A DNA stretch of 34,875 nucleotides from a virus, in the IMG/VR virus record IMGVR_UViG_3300025324_000318, positions 1 through 34,875 of that record. One strand, given 5' to 3'. Both the position numbers and the translations under genes were made by a program. A model generated the notes under the pieces. It had not been told where the DNA came from and did no database searches. It saw only the letters and a list, made by a program, of their open reading frames with translations. Below are positions 7,006 to 15,025 of the stretch, in pieces. Position 1 is the stretch's first letter; the number at the start of each line of letters is the position of its first letter.

Positions 7006-7272
7006 TTAGATACGGTTTACAATAGCTGTTTTGGCTAGTTTCGCAATTTTCTGAAATTTTTCTGGAGGCAGCAGCATCTGCGCCAATTGGAATCCCAGAA
7101 AGTTGGCGATCTTCTCAGCTTGGTCTAAATCGAGTTTCGCTCGGTTATTTACGAGACGACTCATCTGCACTCGATGAATGTCTAAATGCTCGGCCAGTCG
7201 AGAGATATCGCCGTACTCGGCCGTTTGCGACTTCAGGTTTTCGATGAAATTGGCGGCTTCCAAAACTTGCAT
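7006..7272 (-). CDS. XRE/Cro-like helix-turn-helix regulator, 88 aa
   Basis: The central part (about residues 20-62) matches a lambda-repressor-like five-helix fold. DISRLAEHLDIHRVQMSRLV contains the turn between the two DNA-contact helices, followed by DLDQAEKIANFLGF. Single-domain proteins of this size in phages act as Cro-type repressors or antitoxins. The ATG at 7272 has only a GGGGG run directly before it, so translation may be weak or use another signal. The gene stands next to a divergent plus-strand gene and upstream of the early operon, the place expected for a genetic switch. I see no toxin gene fused to or overlapping it, so a regulator is more likely than an antitoxin. Confidence 0.75.
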   Translation of the reverse strand: MQVLEAANFIENLKSQTAEYGDISRLAEHLDIHRVQMSRLVNNRAKLDLDQAEKIANFLGFQLAQMLLPPEKFQKIAKLAKTAIVNRI

Positions 7273-7464
7273 CCCCCAATCGTAACGGCTAGAGTACGCT
7301 AGGTAAAGCGAAAAAGCGGGAGACGTCCTACGTCAGTGAGGTTAACGCCCATTTTCAGCATCGCGATAGCGACCCGGTAATGGCGCAGGCGCAAATATCG
7401 ATTGGCTTTGCTCGACAGAAGACTCTGCCGCAGGGTAACGCCGAAACTCGCGAACGGAGTCGTC
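7273..7464. promoter_or_regulatory. Divergent intergenic region, likely promoters and operator of the switch
   Basis: This 192-base gap separates the minus-strand regulator from the plus-strand small gene, so both promoters should lie here or within the flanks. GCTAG occurs twice in 7288-7302, five bases apart, and GACGT inverted around CCTAC lies near 7322-7334. Either could be an operator for the XRE-like protein. I see no convincing -35/-10 pair. The ribosome site CGGAG just before 7465 belongs to the plus-strand gene. Confidence 0.35.
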
Positions 7465-7755
7465 ATGCGTAACCTCTCCCGCGACGACGGCGACTTTCTC
7501 ACGATCCTGCACAAGTGCTGGGTCTGCGCCAAAGAATTCCAATCGGGCGAGGGCCACTCGATTCGTGACGACGAAGAGGAACAGGTGTGCCTGGATTGCT
7601 GGGCGACGATACCGCCGGCGCAGCGAATCTGGATCACGTGGGCGATGCGTAAGTTCGAGGAAGGCGGCAGCGGCTTCCAGGATTTCTTGGAGCAAGCGGT
7701 CGAGTCAATCTTGGAGTATCCGCTGAGAAGCATTCGGAAGCGGAGCGGTAACTAA
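7465..7755 (+). CDS. Small Cys4 zinc-binding protein, plus strand, 96 aa
   Basis: This is one of only two plus-strand genes I can support. The ATG at 7465 is preceded by CGGAG at good distance; the in-frame start 21 codons earlier lacks a ribosome site. The protein has paired CWVC and CLDC knuckles about 30 residues apart, with an acidic loop between (RDDEEEQ), then an amphipathic helical C terminus. It likely binds one zinc ion. It is divergent from the XRE-like gene and convergent with the glycosyltransferase gene; their stop codons overlap by three bases (TAA and TAG on opposite strands). A regulatory role is plausible from position only. Confidence 0.65.
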   Translation: MRNLSRDDGDFLTILHKCWVCAKEFQSGEGHSIRDDEEEQVCLDCWATIPPAQRIWITWAMRKFEEGGSGFQDFLEQAVESILEYPLRSIRKRSGN

Positions 7756-8447
7756 CCCCAGCCTTTGGATCGTAAATAAGTCTGCATCGTCCGCCGTCTT
7801 TCACTGGCTGCCTCGATCGTGGCGCCATCGAGCCGCGGCGTCACTCGGCCAAACCAATTGGCATCACAAGGCCCCAGGTGCAGCACTTCAAAAGGTGGCC
7901 GCAGTTTGCGGTTTGCCGGCCAGCGCTTTTGAAACACGTCGTCTCCGCCGCCGGCGTGCGTGTAATCGATGCCGTACCATGGCCTGGATTTCAAAACCGG
8001 ATCATCGGCATGGAACAACTGGAAGTACCCGTAAAAGTGATTCTCAGGGCGCAGCGGCAAACCGGACCAGTCGACCAAATGTGATCGCCACTGCGAATAG
8101 TCGGTGAGGATGCGTCGCCGCGCCGTGTAGAGACAGCCCAGTCGTGGCTGAAAATCCGGTAGGCTGAATGGAAGCAAAATGTCGGCATCCCAAATGAGAA
8201 TCCAACCGTGGCCCAGCGCGTCAAATGCCTGTTCGATCGCCAAGCCTTTATTCAGACGAGCGCTGTTGCGATAGAAAGCATCGGTTGCAAACCACTTGGC
8301 CCCGAGCGAATCGGCCAGCCGCTGCGTATCTTTGTCAGCTGGCGACGTGACAACGAGACAGTCGTCCAGGTGTTGCATGTTTCGCGGCAAGGTGATCGAC
8401 AAAATGTCGTCGTACTGGACACATACGACCAATCCACGCACGTTCAT
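7752..8447 (-). CDS. GT-A-type glycosyltransferase-like protein, 231 aa
   Basis: GT-A enzymes move a sugar from a nucleotide donor using a metal held by a DxD motif. Here HGWILIWDADILLP at about residues 80-93 gives Asp87-Ala-Asp89 after a hydrophobic strand, preceded by an NKGLAIEQAFD helix that typically sits before it in this fold. The N-terminal strand LVVCVQYDD is also typical. The ATG at 8447 overlaps the stop of the methyltransferase gene (ATGA). The gene is the last of a four-enzyme cassette that starts next to a cysteine-rich structural gene. The acceptor may be a virion protein, host surface glycan or DNA base; none can be chosen from sequence. Confidence 0.7.
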   Translation of the reverse strand: MNVRGLVVCVQYDDILSITLPRNMQHLDDCLVVTSPADKDTQRLADSLGAKWFATDAFYRNSARLNKGLAIEQAFDALGHGWILIWDADILLPFSLPDFQPRLGCLYTARRRILTDYSQWRSHLVDWSGLPLRPENHFYGYFQLFHADDPVLKSRPWYGIDYTHAGGGDDVFQKRWPANRKLRPPFEVLHLGPCDANWFGRVTPRLDGATIEAASERRRTMQTYLRSKGWG

Positions 8448-9133
8448 GGCTTCACCGCGCAGCAATAAATAAACCTCTCGCGTTCGACATGCCTGCGTGA
8501 CGTTAGTCGGATGTCAGCATATCCAATTTGGTCGAGCATCGTCTTTAATGAATCCGGTTCGAAAAACCACAGGTGATCCGGGTTCCATGGATCGTCTCGC
8601 CCATCGGGCACAATCAGGTATAGCCTGCCACCAGGCAACAACCAGTCGCGCATCCGCTCAATTTGCTCGGGGGCATGTTCCAAGTGCTCGGCGACATGCG
8701 CGGCCAATATGACGGCGAATTGACTTGGTTCTGGGGAGAATTGTTCTAGGCCCATTGCCAGTGAAAGAACAGGCGTTTGGCTTGGTTGCGATCGCACCCA
8801 TTCGCATGCCCAGCGACTTGGGTCGATACCCAGATAACGATACCGATGAGCGATGAACATGGGCACATATCTGCTGGCACCGCAGCCAACTTCCAATGCG
8901 ATTCTGCCGGCTCCATCAGGCAGCAGCCTTTCCAGTTCTTCAAACGCATCCTGAAACTCGATGATATGTGCGTTTGGATTTTGCAGGGTACCCAATTCTT
9001 CATAATAAGATGCGTCCAAATCCTTCGGCGCTCGCATATGAGCCTTGTGGAAGTCGCACTTGCTCTGATTGCGCAGAACCTGCCACTGGGGATCGATCAC
9101 ATTTACACAGCCGCACCCGATCGCGTCAGGCAT
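8444..9133 (-). CDS. Class I SAM-dependent methyltransferase, 229 aa
   Basis: Motif I of the Rossmann fold is clear: ALEVGCGASRYVP at about residues 79-91. It is followed by YLGIDPS (post-I acid Asp104) and, later, AAHVAEHLEH, the motif seen in methyltransferase families 11 and 23 that act on small molecules or sugars, then LLPGGRLYLIVPD. The ATG at 9133 has AAAGG eight bases before it; this start lies 31 bases inside the preceding gene. A longer reading frame back to 9202 is open but less likely. It is coupled to the glycosyltransferase by ATGA. Similar enzymes methylate sugars in surface-polysaccharide clusters, fitting a glycan-modification cassette. Confidence 0.8.
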   Translation of the reverse strand: MPDAIGCGCVNVIDPQWQVLRNQSKCDFHKAHMRAPKDLDASYYEELGTLQNPNAHIIEFQDAFEELERLLPDGAGRIALEVGCGASRYVPMFIAHRYRYLGIDPSRWACEWVRSQPSQTPVLSLAMGLEQFSPEPSQFAVILAAHVAEHLEHAPEQIERMRDWLLPGGRLYLIVPDGRDDPWNPDHLWFFEPDSLKTMLDQIGYADIRLTSRRHVERERFIYCCAVKP

Positions 9134-9717
9134 TGAAGATACCTTTGTTGATATTCGCAGGACTCCACCAGGTCGATCGTGTCCTTTGAAACCAATTCCC
9201 ACTCAACAACTTTGTTCCAACCGGGATTGATCGAGCCGTTCTGCCGCCGGTTCGAGAATGGAACGCCAAACAGATTCTGCAGATCTTGGACAGGATCGGC
9301 GATCACGACGTCAGCGTCCATGGCCCAGGCCGGAATCTGCCACTGGAAAGACTGCACATTGCCGCCCTGCGCCATGTCGCGAATGAATTGCTCCAGCGTC
9401 AGTGATTTCTGAACGTCGATGTATGCATACCAAATGGAACACAATTGGTCCGGCACGCTGCGCACCGAAAGCATCATCCTCCATCCGCGATCGCGGAACC
9501 ATCCGGCCGTTTTCTCCGACCAGTTTCCGGCGTGATTGTGAATGAACGTCACCCGCGCGTCGAGCAGGAAGAAACGTAGTTCATCGACCGTCCAGTCGCG
9601 GCATCTTGTCTGCCATGAAATCCGACACCCCACTGGGTCCAGTTCGAAGACGATATCGTTGATGGTCGTTCCGCGCGTGCGAACTGGGTGCACAAAAATG
9701 TACTTAGAGTCGAGCAT
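9103..9717 (-). CDS. Sulfotransferase-like P-loop protein, 204 aa
   Basis: The N-terminal strand and loop (FVHPVRTRGTTINDIVF at about residues 8-24) resembles the 5'-phosphosulfate-binding loop that in sulfotransferases binds PAPS. A later SVRSVPDQLCSIWYAYI segment resembles the 3'-phosphate site, where Arg and Ser contact the nucleotide and a long helix follows, then LEQFIRDM. The length is near the lower limit for the family. The ATG at 9717 lies inside the end of the radical SAM gene (14-base overlap); a TTG two codons earlier is possible. The call is from motif layout and moderate. An alternative is a generic P-loop kinase-like protein. The neighbours, all group-transfer enzymes, favour a modification role. 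Confidence 0.45.
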   Translation of the reverse strand: MLDSKYIFVHPVRTRGTTINDIVFELDPVGCRISWQTRCRDWTVDELRFFLLDARVTFIHNHAGNWSEKTAGWFRDRGWRMMLSVRSVPDQLCSIWYAYIDVQKSLTLEQFIRDMAQGGNVQSFQWQIPAWAMDADVVIADPVQDLQNLFGVPFSNRRQNGSINPGWNKVVEWELVSKDTIDLVESCEYQQRYLQCLTRSGAAV

Positions 9718-10987
9718 TTTCAACGTAATCCGTGACTCGATCGAGGGGCTCGCCGAGTTCGCTGCGCAGGTGGACTAATTGCACTTCTCTGCCCTTCGTT
9801 TTAGTCCGGTGGACCAATTCGTGAGTCCTACTGACCTGCTCGGCCGTTCCGCCGACTGCCAGAGATCCGCGGCCCTTCAAAGGTATGCCGCACTCATGGC
9901 AATGCTTGCGAGCCTGACCGGCGAAAGCCGGCATCTTTTGTTTCCACCAGCCTGGAACAACGCGAACGCCAGTATCCGGGTAGAAGTCTTCGTGTTGATG
10001 GAGCATCGACTGCGCGCCGGCAATTTCACAAAACCACGCCCGTAGCTGGCCGCGAAACACGCCGATCATTGCCGACCAGTTCTTGTTGATGTCGCAGCCT
10101 GCTATCAGATTCCATCTATCGGCTTCATCAGGCACCACATCCTGCATCGCGACGTAGGGAGGAGAGTGCCGCGAGTCTTCGTGCAGCCCAAACGGCTTGG
10201 CTTCCGGCCAGTCCCGCAAGAACTCGTCATACGCGTTTTGATCGAGATGCACATTGAGATTCGAGACTTCCGGGTTGAACGTCGCGCGCGCAATTGCACC
10301 TTTACCCATCAAGTTATTGCACCAGAGTCCGCGCTGCTCGTATGGAATGTGCATCCTCATGATTTCGCACAACACGTCGAATTGAGGATGACTGGCTGGG
10401 TTTCCTCCAAACATTCCCACAACGCCGAAGTATCCCCAGAGACTTATACAGGCTTGCTCGAACTGCTCAGGTGTGATCATGCCCGGCTTGCCGGCCAGGT
10501 TGCTGCCCTGAGTGCAGGCAAAACACGATTTGTCACAGGTCCTTGTGGTCCATATTTGGAGCACTCCCCCGCGCCAAATTCCAGGCCGATGATCGCTGGG
10601 CGCCTTCATGAGCGACAGGGCGAGTTGCTCGTTCATCCCGATGACAGGAGACGATTCCGCCGCTGAATCGGGAAGTCTTTCGGACAAATAATCTCCACAG
10701 CTCACGCAGCATCGCACCGAGGACCCGGTCGCCAGCGAGCATTCTCCGTGCAGATCACAGGCGAAGATTTTCATTTGCACGGCGCCTCGGCATGGCAAGC
10801 ACTCTTCAAGCCGCAGCACTTTGCCGCGATGAATGCAGGCCGCCATTGTCACGGGCTTTCTGGTCGGCTGCTTGGCCTCCGGATTGGCGGACGAGGCCCC
10901 GCACGAGCAGTGGATGGTTTGTCCTTCCTTGATAGGGCAGGTCGTTCCGCAGCGGTGGCAGCGCCAGTATTTCTTGATCTTGGGCAT
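9704..10987 (-). CDS. Radical SAM enzyme with N-terminal zinc-ribbon regions, 427 aa
   Basis: The radical SAM cluster motif C-x3-C-x2-C is Cys151, Cys155 and Cys158, followed by a glycine-rich SAM region with FGGNPASHP where most family members have GGEP. The 100 residues before it hold two cysteine-rich modules: a zinc ribbon (Cys10, Cys13, then Cys27 and Cys29) and a CxxC-rich block (Cys63, Cys66, Cys77, Cys83, then CCVSC at 93-97). A late C-x-x-C (HCHEC) may bind a further cluster or zinc. The ATG at 10987 shares its A with the stop of the cysteine-rich structural gene (TGATG), so the two are made together. Radical SAM enzymes modify peptides, sugars or cofactors; the substrate here is unknown. 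Confidence 0.8.
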   Translation of the reverse strand: MPKIKKYWRCHRCGTTCPIKEGQTIHCSCGASSANPEAKQPTRKPVTMAACIHRGKVLRLEECLPCRGAVQMKIFACDLHGECSLATGSSVRCCVSCGDYLSERLPDSAAESSPVIGMNEQLALSLMKAPSDHRPGIWRGGVLQIWTTRTCDKSCFACTQGSNLAGKPGMITPEQFEQACISLWGYFGVVGMFGGNPASHPQFDVLCEIMRMHIPYEQRGLWCNNLMGKGAIARATFNPEVSNLNVHLDQNAYDEFLRDWPEAKPFGLHEDSRHSPPYVAMQDVVPDEADRWNLIAGCDINKNWSAMIGVFRGQLRAWFCEIAGAQSMLHQHEDFYPDTGVRVVPGWWKQKMPAFAGQARKHCHECGIPLKGRGSLAVGGTAEQVSRTHELVHRTKTKGREVQLVHLRSELGEPLDRVTDYVENARL

Positions 10988-12765
10988 CAGTAAATCGCCG
11001 ATATCAAAACGCCTGGGCTATTCCACCCGCAGCGGTTGTTTGCCGTGTTTGAAGATACCAATGTCAGCGCCTCTTCCGATAGCAGCAGGCACTTAGGTTT
11101 GGTGGTGCCGTAGTTCTTCTCAAATACCCATTCCTGTTCGGGTCCACCGCAGAGCCAGACTTTGAGCCGAATGATATAGTTTGCACCGACCTTTACGAAG
11201 CTGAGCTCCACGGTCAATGGAAAACAGTTCTGATCACCAAAAGGCGGATCGAGCAAGAGCGGCCACTCGTCGTCAAGAGCTGGTGGGGGAGGGTTCGCGA
11301 AGGTAAAAAATTGAATGCATGGATTCACCGTGTTGGGGGCGAGCGTGCTGTTGTAATGACAGCTTGGCCTTTGCTCGCTTGCAACGAACGGGCGAACGAT
11401 TACCCCTTTATTGTTCATGCGAGTGCAATCACTACAATTTCCCGTCATCGGGATATCCGTCCATGTGCCAGTTAGTTCCACTAAGTGCTGCGGAGCGACT
11501 GAGCTATCCTCGCACACGTCGCAGCTGAGCGCGAGCCGGCCGTAGCAGTCCGGCTGTAGATCCCAGCTGTTAATGCCGTGCAGCCACGCGCCAAGCGATA
11601 CCGTCGCTTGCGCGATCACGGTGATGCCACTGTGACGATACCCGCGGACGGCATACAGGGCCTGGATGGATGTGGCGACACCTGATTCCAGGACGGCTAC
11701 GCCGCCATCGAGAATCAACCTGAGGCCGGTTGGTGACGTGACGACAGCAGCCGATGTGGCCAAAGTCGTCGTGCTCGATCCATCGAAGAATTTCAGCGAC
11801 ACCGGGCCGAGGTTGCCAAACACCATTTCCGCGTAGATGCAGCTGCCGTCCACTGGGTTGTAGTCGGCGAGGATGCGGACGGTATCCCCAGCTGCAGCCG
11901 AATTCACACCGACCGACAGCCACCAGTGGTCATCGTAGGGATGTAGTACTTCCGAGATAATTGTGCCGCTGGCGGTGCAGGTGAGTGCCCCCGAACCAGA
12001 CCCAGTGGTCCACGTGCCGCTCAATATGTCCCATTCGCAGGACAGATCCAGGGTTTGAAAGAGGTCTTCTTGTACGATGCACAGCGGGCAATCGGGACAC
12101 TCTGGATGCAGTGTCGACTTGGCCTTCTCGATGCGGAAGTCATCGAAGTAGGCGTCGGCCGTGAGGTCGCCAGTCCCCACTCCCCCCGTGACGCCATCCG
12201 CGTCCGGAGTTTCGCCAGTCAGGTCGACAAAAGCGGCCATCCAGCGCGTGATCGTGCCCACGCCAGTGGAAGCGGTTTGTACCTTGCCCACCAGTAGCGA
12301 TGGCGCGGAATAGTAGCTGCCTTGCTCCTGGTAGCAAATCGAGAGCAAATGGAACTTGTCCGGCACGGCCCCGTACACGGCCGTAGCCTCGGACAACTCG
12401 GTGATCACCCCGCCATCGCTGCGAAAGAGCTGGAGCGTTCCGCATTCCGCGCCGATCGTCAGCTCCACGAACAGGAAATCGTCATCGCCCCAGACCGGCC
12501 CCATCACGCGCAGTTGATCGCCGACGTCCGCGCCTTTAACAAACGCGCTCACTTTGACGAAAAACTCGCCGTCGGGATGCGGGACAAGGTGCCGCGCGAA
12601 CGCGTCGGCGCTGGCGGTGGTCAACTCTTCGCTGAGAATCTCCCAACTACCAGCGACTTCGCGCCAATTAGCGCCCAGGTCCGTGCTATCGGCCCGATCA
12701 AACGCGTCGGTGGCAATCACGCAGCTTTCGCAGTTGCAGTCTTCGCAGACGCGAGATTTGTTCAT
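10987..12765 (-). CDS. Cysteine-rich virion protein with concanavalin/LamG-like repeats, 592 aa
   Basis: The N terminus carries a cysteine knot-like cluster (Cys7, Cys10, Cys12, Cys15). Then comes a beta-sandwich module starting FDRADSTDLGANW, the usual opening of LamG/concanavalin-like folds in phage and planctomycete secreted proteins. After a CPDCPLC pair, a second similar module starts near CEWDILSGTWTTG, and a CDVCED pair is followed by a third, shorter region with CSDC. Cys pairs thus appear to mark module borders. It probably forms a tail fibre, tip or decoration. The ATG at 12765 overlaps the preceding stop (ATGA). It is coupled to the radical SAM gene, which suggests that the protein may be a substrate, but this is inference. 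Confidence 0.6.
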   Translation of the reverse strand: MNKSRVCEDCNCESCVIATDAFDRADSTDLGANWREVAGSWEILSEELTTASADAFARHLVPHPDGEFFVKVSAFVKGADVGDQLRVMGPVWGDDDFLFVELTIGAECGTLQLFRSDGGVITELSEATAVYGAVPDKFHLLSICYQEQGSYYSAPSLLVGKVQTASTGVGTITRWMAAFVDLTGETPDADGVTGGVGTGDLTADAYFDDFRIEKAKSTLHPECPDCPLCIVQEDLFQTLDLSCEWDILSGTWTTGSGSGALTCTASGTIISEVLHPYDDHWWLSVGVNSAAAGDTVRILADYNPVDGSCIYAEMVFGNLGPVSLKFFDGSSTTTLATSAAVVTSPTGLRLILDGGVAVLESGVATSIQALYAVRGYRHSGITVIAQATVSLGAWLHGINSWDLQPDCYGRLALSCDVCEDSSVAPQHLVELTGTWTDIPMTGNCSDCTRMNNKGVIVRPFVASEQRPSCHYNSTLAPNTVNPCIQFFTFANPPPPALDDEWPLLLDPPFGDQNCFPLTVELSFVKVGANYIIRLKVWLCGGPEQEWVFEKNYGTTKPKCLLLSEEALTLVSSNTANNRCGWNSPGVLISAIY

Positions 12766-14399
12766 GGCGTGATGCAGCCGTGATCGACAACGACCCACTC
12801 ACCGCGGTCCGGGAAATATTCGACGATCAACTCGGTATCCTGCGGAATACTGGCGGCCACGGTGATCCAGTCATAAAACGCCGTGACGGTTTTCGCGGAC
12901 AGAACCTTGTTGATCCGCAGTGTGACCAAGCCGGATTCATCCATGGCGATGATGGCGGTGTTGTTGGTGGCTTCGTACCGCAGTTGCGAGGTCACCCAGT
13001 CCGAATCGTCGAAGCTGAGTTGGTGCTGAATGAGGCACGATGGCGGCAGCGACCTCTCACGGGTGTAAAAGTCTCGTCGCCAGGTGCATACGAGACTCTC
13101 GTCGCTGCCCAGCGCGTAGCTCGGCACTGGATGCTCACCACCGAGATTGAAGATCAGCCCATCATGGAAGCCGGTCAGCTCCAAATCCCGCAGGCCCAGG
13201 AAGGTCACATCGAACTGGCGCCGCACGTGGGCGAACCAGTCTTCGCCAAAGAGGTCCGCTAGGGCCTGTAATGCTGTCTCATTGGCGGGGGTCGCCGTGG
13301 CCCTCGTCGCTTTGAAGGCGCAGGCCGATGTCATCACTGAGTATCGCGAGCCTAATTCCGGGCTGCGGTTATTGGCCCCGGCGCCTGAAAACCAGCTCGC
13401 CGCCGTGTAACTATTCCACCACTTGACGTCGGCATTGATCTGATAATCCGCCGCTTCGCGCACATGGGCCACGGACATTGGGGCTTGCAGTATGACTCGT
13501 CTGGGCAAGGGATGGAGCGAGTGCGAACCGCCAGCGATGATGTTCTCTTCGGATTCCAGAGGCGTCGTGGGGTCGCGGATGCCAAACCACTCGGCACCGG
13601 TGAATAGCTGAATGTCCGCGTTGCTTTGCGGAGCCACGACAACCCGGCGACCAATCGACCACACCAAGGCATCGAAGAGCGCTGCGATCGGCAGTCGTCC
13701 ATATCGTTTAAGCCGATCGAAATCGGGTTTGAGGTAGTCGGTGTCGATCACTTCGCCACCAAAGTCAATCGCATGATCCTCCGGGAAGTCATTAGTCATT
13801 TCTGTGTGAACTTCCTCGAGCAGCTCATTCCAGTCCGTGGCGGTCGAATTGCGGCAATCGTAGAACCGCCACTGCCACCAGTACCGTTCATCCACGATCG
13901 GCAGTAGAAACAGCTCCGCGCCGTCTTTATGCTCCACAACGGGTCGGGGAGCGAGGATGTAGACGACAGGCTCGATCTTGACGCCGTTGTATTGGATCCG
14001 GAGCCTCCAGGCCTGCACTTGTCCGTCACTTGAGTCAGATCCCTTTAGGATGTCGTCGGCAACCGCCTTTTCGGCCACGAACAGGCCCTGCGCAAATCGT
14101 GACGCGCCAGTGGGCCACCACAATTGATTGATGGCGATTGGCGGTGCGGGTGGATAATTCGGCCGCGCGATCTTGCAGAAGTGGTGCGGCGCGTGCGGAT
14201 CCTCCCAGCGACTGTCGCGGTCCCAGTAGGCCAACTGCGGCTCGGGCCATGGGGGCAGTTTCGATTCCAGGAAGCTGGCCAGTTGCCGATCAAGGTCCAT
14301 AAGGAGCGGATATTCGTCCGGATCTTCGCCTAGCTGCGCAAGGACCGTTGTCCCTTGGCTGCCGCCGAACGGGAACCGCGATAGAAAGATGCCGTCCAT
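12762..14399 (-). CDS. Large tail-region structural protein, unknown fold, 545 aa
   Basis: I do not recognise the family. The protein is rich in Trp and Tyr, mostly predicted beta, has no membrane segment and ends in a strand-rich region (ELIVEYFPDRGEW). It contains long Trp-rich stretches near residues 90-130 and 170-185. The start is the ATG at 14399, sharing an A with the preceding stop (TGATG); a GTG one codon earlier is also open. It lies between a 196-aa protein and the cysteine-rich protein, in the tail end of the late operon. A baseplate, tail-tip or adaptor role is likely from position. Confidence 0.55.
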   Translation of the reverse strand: MDGIFLSRFPFGGSQGTTVLAQLGEDPDEYPLLMDLDRQLASFLESKLPPWPEPQLAYWDRDSRWEDPHAPHHFCKIARPNYPPAPPIAINQLWWPTGASRFAQGLFVAEKAVADDILKGSDSSDGQVQAWRLRIQYNGVKIEPVVYILAPRPVVEHKDGAELFLLPIVDERYWWQWRFYDCRNSTATDWNELLEEVHTEMTNDFPEDHAIDFGGEVIDTDYLKPDFDRLKRYGRLPIAALFDALVWSIGRRVVVAPQSNADIQLFTGAEWFGIRDPTTPLESEENIIAGGSHSLHPLPRRVILQAPMSVAHVREAADYQINADVKWWNSYTAASWFSGAGANNRSPELGSRYSVMTSACAFKATRATATPANETALQALADLFGEDWFAHVRRQFDVTFLGLRDLELTGFHDGLIFNLGGEHPVPSYALGSDESLVCTWRRDFYTRERSLPPSCLIQHQLSFDDSDWVTSQLRYEATNNTAIIAMDESGLVTLRINKVLSAKTVTAFYDWITVAASIPQDTELIVEYFPDRGEWVVVDHGCITP

Positions 14400-14989
14400 C
14401 ACAGCGACCAGTCAAAGTAGGCCGAGAACGTGAGCACGATATACAGGTGGTCCGGATCTCCATCGGCCGGCCCGGCGGGCTGGGGACGCGTGCAACTCAC
14501 AGGCAACAGATCATCGCGCAGTATTTGCTGGTTGTTGTAGACGGGCTGCCATGGCGCGGTGGGCGTGTCGGAAGGATCATCGACCAAGAGTGCCCGTAGC
14601 ACGCTGCGCTTGTCGCGCGCGAAGAGTCCCTTTTCCTTGCTGATCATGGCCAGACGGGATTGATCGTTGCGGTCGACTCGGTAAGTTCGAAAGATTCCCA
14701 CGTAGATGGAGCAGCGCTCGGCCAGCGTCAAATGACCGCCGCCCTCGAACAACGCTTCGTCGAATTTCCCATCGCCAAACGAAATCGTGACACAGAACTC
14801 GTCGAGCAGCTCGGGCGGGATGATCGCGTCGCTGATAAAGCAGCGGGCCTGATCAAGGGCCAGTTTGTCTTGCAGCCGCTTCTCAATCGCTGTCAGCAGG
14901 GAGTCGAGCGTGCCGAATTCGATGTCCATATCTGCCAGATCGGTAAGAAGTGAGCCGGGCCAGCCACTGCGGACCTGATCCCGGCTCAC
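14399..14989 (-). CDS. Tail-region protein, 196 aa
   Basis: I do not recognise it. It is acidic with a helical N-terminal third (LDSLLTAIEKRLQDKLALDQ at about residues 28-47), then beta strands with a GDGKFDEALFEGGGH segment and a final LYIVLTFSAYFDWSL strand. This resembles small tail-terminator or tail-completion proteins, but no motif decides it. The start is uncertain: GTG at 14989 gives the length stated, while an ATG at 14929 (20 codons shorter) has no clear ribosome site either. The 15-bp tandem repeat lies just before the GTG. Its stop overlaps the next start (TGATG). Confidence 0.5.
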   Translation of the reverse strand: MSRDQVRSGWPGSLLTDLADMDIEFGTLDSLLTAIEKRLQDKLALDQARCFISDAIIPPELLDEFCVTISFGDGKFDEALFEGGGHLTLAERCSIYVGIFRTYRVDRNDQSRLAMISKEKGLFARDKRSVLRALLVDDPSDTPTAPWQPVYNNQQILRDDLLPVSCTRPQPAGPADGDPDHLYIVLTFSAYFDWSL

Positions 14990-14993
14990 TCGC

Positions 14994-15023
14994 GGCGCGG
15001 ACGTGCGGGGCGCGGACGTGCGG
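14994..15023. repeat. 15-bp tandem repeat, two copies
   Basis: A 15-base unit (GGCGCGGACGTGCGG) occurs twice back to back in the short gap between two structural genes. Its length is a multiple of three, so it would not break a reading frame. It may be a slippage product, and I see no regulatory feature in it. Confidence 0.7.
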
Positions 15024-15025
15024 GC

